Below are positions 61,021 to 64,000 of a stretch of DNA of 64,000 nucleotides, one piece after another. Location: contig CP159373.1 in NCBI GenBank assembly GCA_032595685.2, positions 2,731,501 to 2,795,500 on the forward strand, read 5' to 3'. Source of the stretch: Candidatus Electrothrix aestuarii. Lineage in GTDB: Bacteria; Desulfobacterota; Desulfobulbia; Desulfobulbales; Desulfobulbaceae. A model generated the notes under the pieces. The model ran no database searches. It was not told where the DNA came from and was given only the letters and a program-made list of their open reading frames with translations. A program made the translations under genes and the position numbers. How positions within the stretch are numbered: the stretch's first letter is position 1; each line of letters opens with the position of its first letter.

Positions 61021-62007
61021 GTTGGGGCGGACAGCGACGGCAATATCCTGAAAGAGTATGGCTATCTGGATGGAGATATTTTTGCCCATTTTCAGTATGA
61101 GGTTCCGGCTGAAGCTGTTGCAGTCAGCGATCCATTACTAGAGGCCGCCTCGGAGCCTGCCGTCGCAGTGAATCAGAGCGAAACTGCTTCTCCTGTTGTC
61201 GCGGAAGCATCAACCCCGTCGGATACCGCCTTTCTCCAGGCGATTTATTTCCTTTTGCTACTGAATCATAAATCAGCCGAAGGCGCGTATTACTACATCA
61301 ATGACCACCTGGGTACACCGCAGATCATCACGAATGATTCCGGCAGCGTTGTTTGGAAAGCTGAATATCTGCCCTTCGGGAAGGTGAATATCTCTGTTGC
61401 AGATATTGAGAATAATCTCCGCTTTCCGGGGCAGTACTACGACGCCGAAACCGGGCTGCATTACAACTGGAATCGCTACTATGATCCTGAGACCGGGCGG
61501 TATATTGCTGCCGATCCAATTGGGTTGGGTGGCGGGATGAATTTGTATGCGTATGTGGGGAGTGATCCTGTTAATGCTGTTGATCCAATGGGGTTGATGG
61601 ATGCAACATGGGGTCAGGTTGGCACTTTTACCACTGGGCTGGTATTAGCACTGACTCCCGAAGGAGTAACAACTGCTGCTGGTTTAACCATGATGGCCGG
61701 TGTTCTCGCTACAATACCAGGTGATACACCAATTTCACCAGGTGATACACCAATTTCAAAGCCATCCCCACCGCCAGGTCCTTGCAACAGTGATAAATGT
61801 ACATGTACTTCGGATATTACAATTACCGATCTTGCAGCTGGAACAACTTTTAGTATAGGGAAAGCTAGCGCTTCTGCGAGTACTTGCAAAAAAGCACAAG
61901 ATAAATTATTCCTTTATGCTCAAATGTATGCAGCATACAAACGAGCCAGAAATGGCACTGGATATAAAGCCAAGCATATTAATAAAACACACTGTGTGAA
62001 ACACTAA
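61021..62007 (+). pseudogene. second rhs C-terminal cassette (displaced tip module)
   Basis: The frame is open from 61021, directly after a stop codon, with no start before GTG 61168. It begins with sequence matching 59641-59730 (DSDGNILKEYGYLDGDIFAHF). The linker, Leu-rich stretch and conserved Rhs end follow, then a new tip from about residue 145 of the frame that starts at GTG 61168: a hydrophobic segment, two PGDTPIS repeats from a 21-nt duplication (61717-61758), CNSDKCTC, and ending AKHINKTHCVKH. It looks like an orphan tip module kept for recombination with a complete rhs gene. Confidence 0.75.
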
Positions 62008-62041
62008 GAACTAAATATTTGAAAAATAACGTAAAGAAATT

Positions 62042-62314
62042 ATGAATAAATTTGTTGTAAGGATAGACTTGGGAGATATGGTTCTTTGGTTTGAAATAGC
62101 TGCTGATAATTCGCAATCAGCATTAGAAATAGTTGCTAAAGAAAAAATGTCTATTGACGATCATCCTATGATTGATTCTGAGTTTTTTGAAAAAATATCA
62201 GATGCAGTCGTTTGTGAATTGCCATTTTGCTCTTCTGTTGAAAATGCTCAGTTTTTGCTTGGTGATAAAGGGATAAATATTGATATTATCAGAACGATGA
62301 ATATTCAGGAGTAA
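62042..62314 (+). CDS. probable immunity protein of the second tip cassette
   Basis: A 90-residue acidic protein (MNKFVVRIDLGDMVLWFEIAADNSQSALEIVA...) with its ATG 35 nt after the second tip. It has no signal peptide and so is cytoplasmic. An alternating hydrophobic pattern suggests a small alpha/beta fold. No family is recognised. Position and size suggest immunity to the preceding tip domain. The upstream stretch is A-rich and lacks a good ribosome-binding site. Confidence 0.55.
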   Translation: MNKFVVRIDLGDMVLWFEIAADNSQSALEIVAKEKMSIDDHPMIDSEFFEKISDAVVCELPFCSSVENAQFLLGDKGINIDIIRTMNIQE

Positions 62315-62395
62315 TTCAATTCAGGGCCAGACCCCGATTATTTTTCGATTATTTTTTTCCGCAGACAGCACAGACAGCACAGACACCACAGTTTA
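62315..62395. repeat. short repeat tract at the third cassette boundary
   Basis: It contains GGGCCAGACCCC, similar in style to the GGGTCAGACTC core of the 67-nt repeat. Then come two ATTATTTTTCGATTATTTTT-like halves and three ACAGCACAG-type 9-nt repeats (62356-62390). It marks the junction where the next rhs fragment begins. Confidence 0.5.
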
Positions 62396-63369
62396 CAATC
62401 ATCACCGATGACCAGCGACTGGCTTCAGTAACGAAAAACGGAGTCATGGCAGGTAGCTACCAGTGTGAGGTGCCAAACGTTGCACCTGATGAAGCAGTTG
62501 CGAACGGTGAACCGCTACCTGAAATTGCCCCGGAGCCTGTTGCGGCTGAGACATCAGAGAAGGCTGTTCCTTCTTTTGCCGTTGAAACATTGACCCCGTC
62601 CAACACCGCTTTTCTTCAGGCGATTTACTTTCTCCTGCTGCTGCAAAACAAATCAGCAGAAGGCGCGTATTACTACATCAATGACCACCTAGGTACACCG
62701 CAGATCATCACGAATGATGCGGGTTCAGTGGTGTGGCAGGCGGAGTACCTGCCCTTCGGGAAGGTGAATATCTCCGTCGCAGATATTGAGAATAATCTCC
62801 GCCTTCCTGGGCAGTACTACGATGCTGAAACCGGGTTGTATTACAACTGGAATCGCTACTATGATCCTGAGACCGGGCGGTATATTGCTGCCGATCCAAT
62901 TGGGCTGGCCGGCGGGATGAATCTGTATGCTTATGTGGGGAGTGATCCGGTGAATGGGGTTGATCCATTGGGGTTGGCAAGCAATGGTGGAGCGTGGCAC
63001 CCCCCTAAAGGAGTTAAGACCGGATGTAAAGGCAACGATTCTTGCCCTCAGCTAAGAAATAAAATGGAATTGCTTAAACGTATGATTCGATCACATGAGT
63101 ATTGGGATCGTCATATGCCTGCTCCCAGAGGTGGAGGCCGTCATGCCGAGGATATTGCTCAGTTAAAAGGGGCGTTGGCTAAATGTGAGAGATTTTATAG
63201 AAATAAAAAATGTCAAGATGATTGTGATGACAGATCAATCGGTGAGAAACTTAATGATTTATATGAAAAGATTGAAAAATCTATAAGGAAAGGATTAGAG
63301 AGAGGCTCTCCGGCCGGAGGAGTAGTACCTGTAGTTATTCCAACCCCAGCAGGGCCAATCCTCTTGTAA
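62396..63369 (+). pseudogene. third rhs C-terminal cassette (displaced tip module)
   Basis: Sequence from about 62400 (DDQRLASVTKNGVMAGSYQ) matches 59490-59550 and then jumps to the linker. An ATG at 62446 opens 307 codons. The Leu-rich stretch AIYFLLLLQNKSAEGA and the conserved Rhs end are present. The tip after GLASNGG contains SHEYWDRHMPAPRGGGRHAE and CERFYRNKKCQDDC, then helices and a hydrophobic end. This HxxWD...PRGGGRHA arrangement resembles a recurrent Rhs/WapA-type tip of uncertain activity. It lacks an N-terminal core and would need recombination to be deployed. Confidence 0.75.
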
Positions 63370-63402
63370 TTTTTCTATAGATAGCTAATGAGGACGTAAC
63401 CA

Positions 63403-63918
63403 ATGCTTGAAGATATCATTAATGAGTTTGGTCTGCCCGAATCTCCTAAGCATCATGTTATTTCGCAGACTCTCGTGAAGAGATGGATGGATTCACAAGA
63501 GATTGAAATATTAGGTGCTGTGAGCAGTTATATTCTTGAAAAAGAATATACCGAGCGAATTGAACCTCGATTAACTTTTGAGGATGTTCACCCGTTTATT
63601 ATGGCATATTACGAAAGATGCCTTCTCGAAAATCCTGACGGAGACTGGGCTGATTCGAGCTATGAAGCAGCATGGGATCTTGTCAACTGGTTCAATTACT
63701 TATGGTCGAAAAAAGAAAGGCGCATAAAGGAAATTGAAGAGTTTAAACAGTGGGTGGGTAATTTATACAAGACGGGAGATCGGCGTTTGCAGGATTGTAT
63801 TGTCAATGGAATGGTTGAACATTTGTTTGAAGATAAGAAAATAAGAACATACTTTAAAGACTGGGAAAAAGATCCCCTTCTCAAGGAAGCTTATACCCAA
63901 GGAGTTGCAAGGAGTTGA
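63403..63918 (+). CDS. probable immunity protein of the third tip cassette
   Basis: A 171-residue, all-helical acidic protein (FGLPESPKHHVISQTLVKRWMDSQ...) 33 nt after the third tip. It has no signal peptide. It starts at ATG 63403 with GAGGACG upstream. The helical composition with conserved-looking WFNYLWSKKERR and HLFEDKKIRTYFKDWEKDP suits an Rhs immunity protein, but no named family is recognised. Its stop lies 16 nt before the second copy of the 67-nt repeat. Confidence 0.6.
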   Translation: MLEDIINEFGLPESPKHHVISQTLVKRWMDSQEIEILGAVSSYILEKEYTERIEPRLTFEDVHPFIMAYYERCLLENPDGDWADSSYEAAWDLVNWFNYLWSKKERRIKEIEEFKQWVGNLYKTGDRRLQDCIVNGMVEHLFEDKKIRTYFKDWEKDPLLKEAYTQGVARS

Positions 63919-63933
63919 GTGGAGCGATTAGAG

Positions 63934-64000
63934 AATCAATAGGGTCAGACTCGATTGATTTGACAGGTTCAACCAAAGCACCGGGGCTGTGCAGGTGTCC
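63934..64000. repeat. 67-nt direct repeat, copy 2
   Basis: It is identical to 59368-59434 except for one base. It reaches the window edge, so a further rhs segment probably begins here, spaced 4566 bp from the first copy. Confidence 0.85.

Overview
The window looks like a chromosomal segment of a Gram-negative delta-proteobacterium-like organism. A Desulfobulbales-type sulfur or sulfate metaboliser is my best guess, and I cannot exclude a cable-bacterium relative. The basis is the mix of Tol-envelope, Lol, DsbD and sigma-54 regulator genes, the general style of the proteins, and abundant Rpn-family nuclease, toxin-antitoxin and Rhs genes. No rRNA, tRNA or CRISPR was seen, so the taxonomy is inference.

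Layout. 1-5.7 kb: the start and most of a sigma-54 response regulator (minus strand, running off the left edge), a small zinc-ribbon protein, a BLUF photoreceptor gene directly behind wrbA, and a radical SAM gene overlapping a TPR-methyltransferase gene. 5.7-12.8 kb is an accessory island. It holds a 21-nt dyad repeat array before a small coiled-coil gene, a DUF4258/DUF2283 pair, an MntA/HepT pair, a secreted beta-propeller protein, a DUF4160 gene, antitoxin and YgbA debris, a VapBC-like pair and an intact YgbA gene. 12.8-25.3 kb is mostly core: a TrxB-like reductase, tolQ-tolR-tolA-tolB-cpoB (no pal seen), tlyA, a double SH3 protein, a two-block pentapeptide-repeat protein, rpsT, trpE and trpG.

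25.3-31 kb is a second accessory island. A three-gene ABC-3C-type conflict system (DUF4297-like nuclease, middle component, DUF3732-like ABC ATPase) has overlapping reading frames, is visibly AT-richer than its surroundings, and is bracketed by two Rpn-family PD-(D/E)XK nuclease genes. 31-37.8 kb: lolC, lolD, lon, ftsY and a DjlA-like TerB/DnaJ membrane protein. 37.8-42.7 kb: a second 21-nt dyad array in front of a coiled-coil/zinc-ribbon gene, another Cys-rich hypothetical, a DUF2157/DUF4824 pair and a cNMP-binding/DUF4388 protein. 42.7-57 kb: smr and rel (minus strand), proS, two overlapping multi-PAS hybrid histidine kinases, a LysR regulator and dsbD.

57-64 kb: a secreted protein built from five carboxypeptidase-regulatory-like repeats, then a decayed rhs gene. 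The rhs gene is followed by three alternative C-terminal tip modules, each with a small downstream gene that probably encodes its immunity protein. A 67-nt direct repeat bounds this cassette tract.

Most notable are two unrelated-sequence arrays sharing one architecture (21-nt period: 4-nt arm, 5-nt spacer, 4-nt inverted arm, 8-nt linker), each in the leader of a small hypothetical gene; the ABC-3C island; the rhs cassette tract; and a Rel protein that keeps a bifunctional-type synthetase signature (RIKD) but has lost the HD hydrolase motif.
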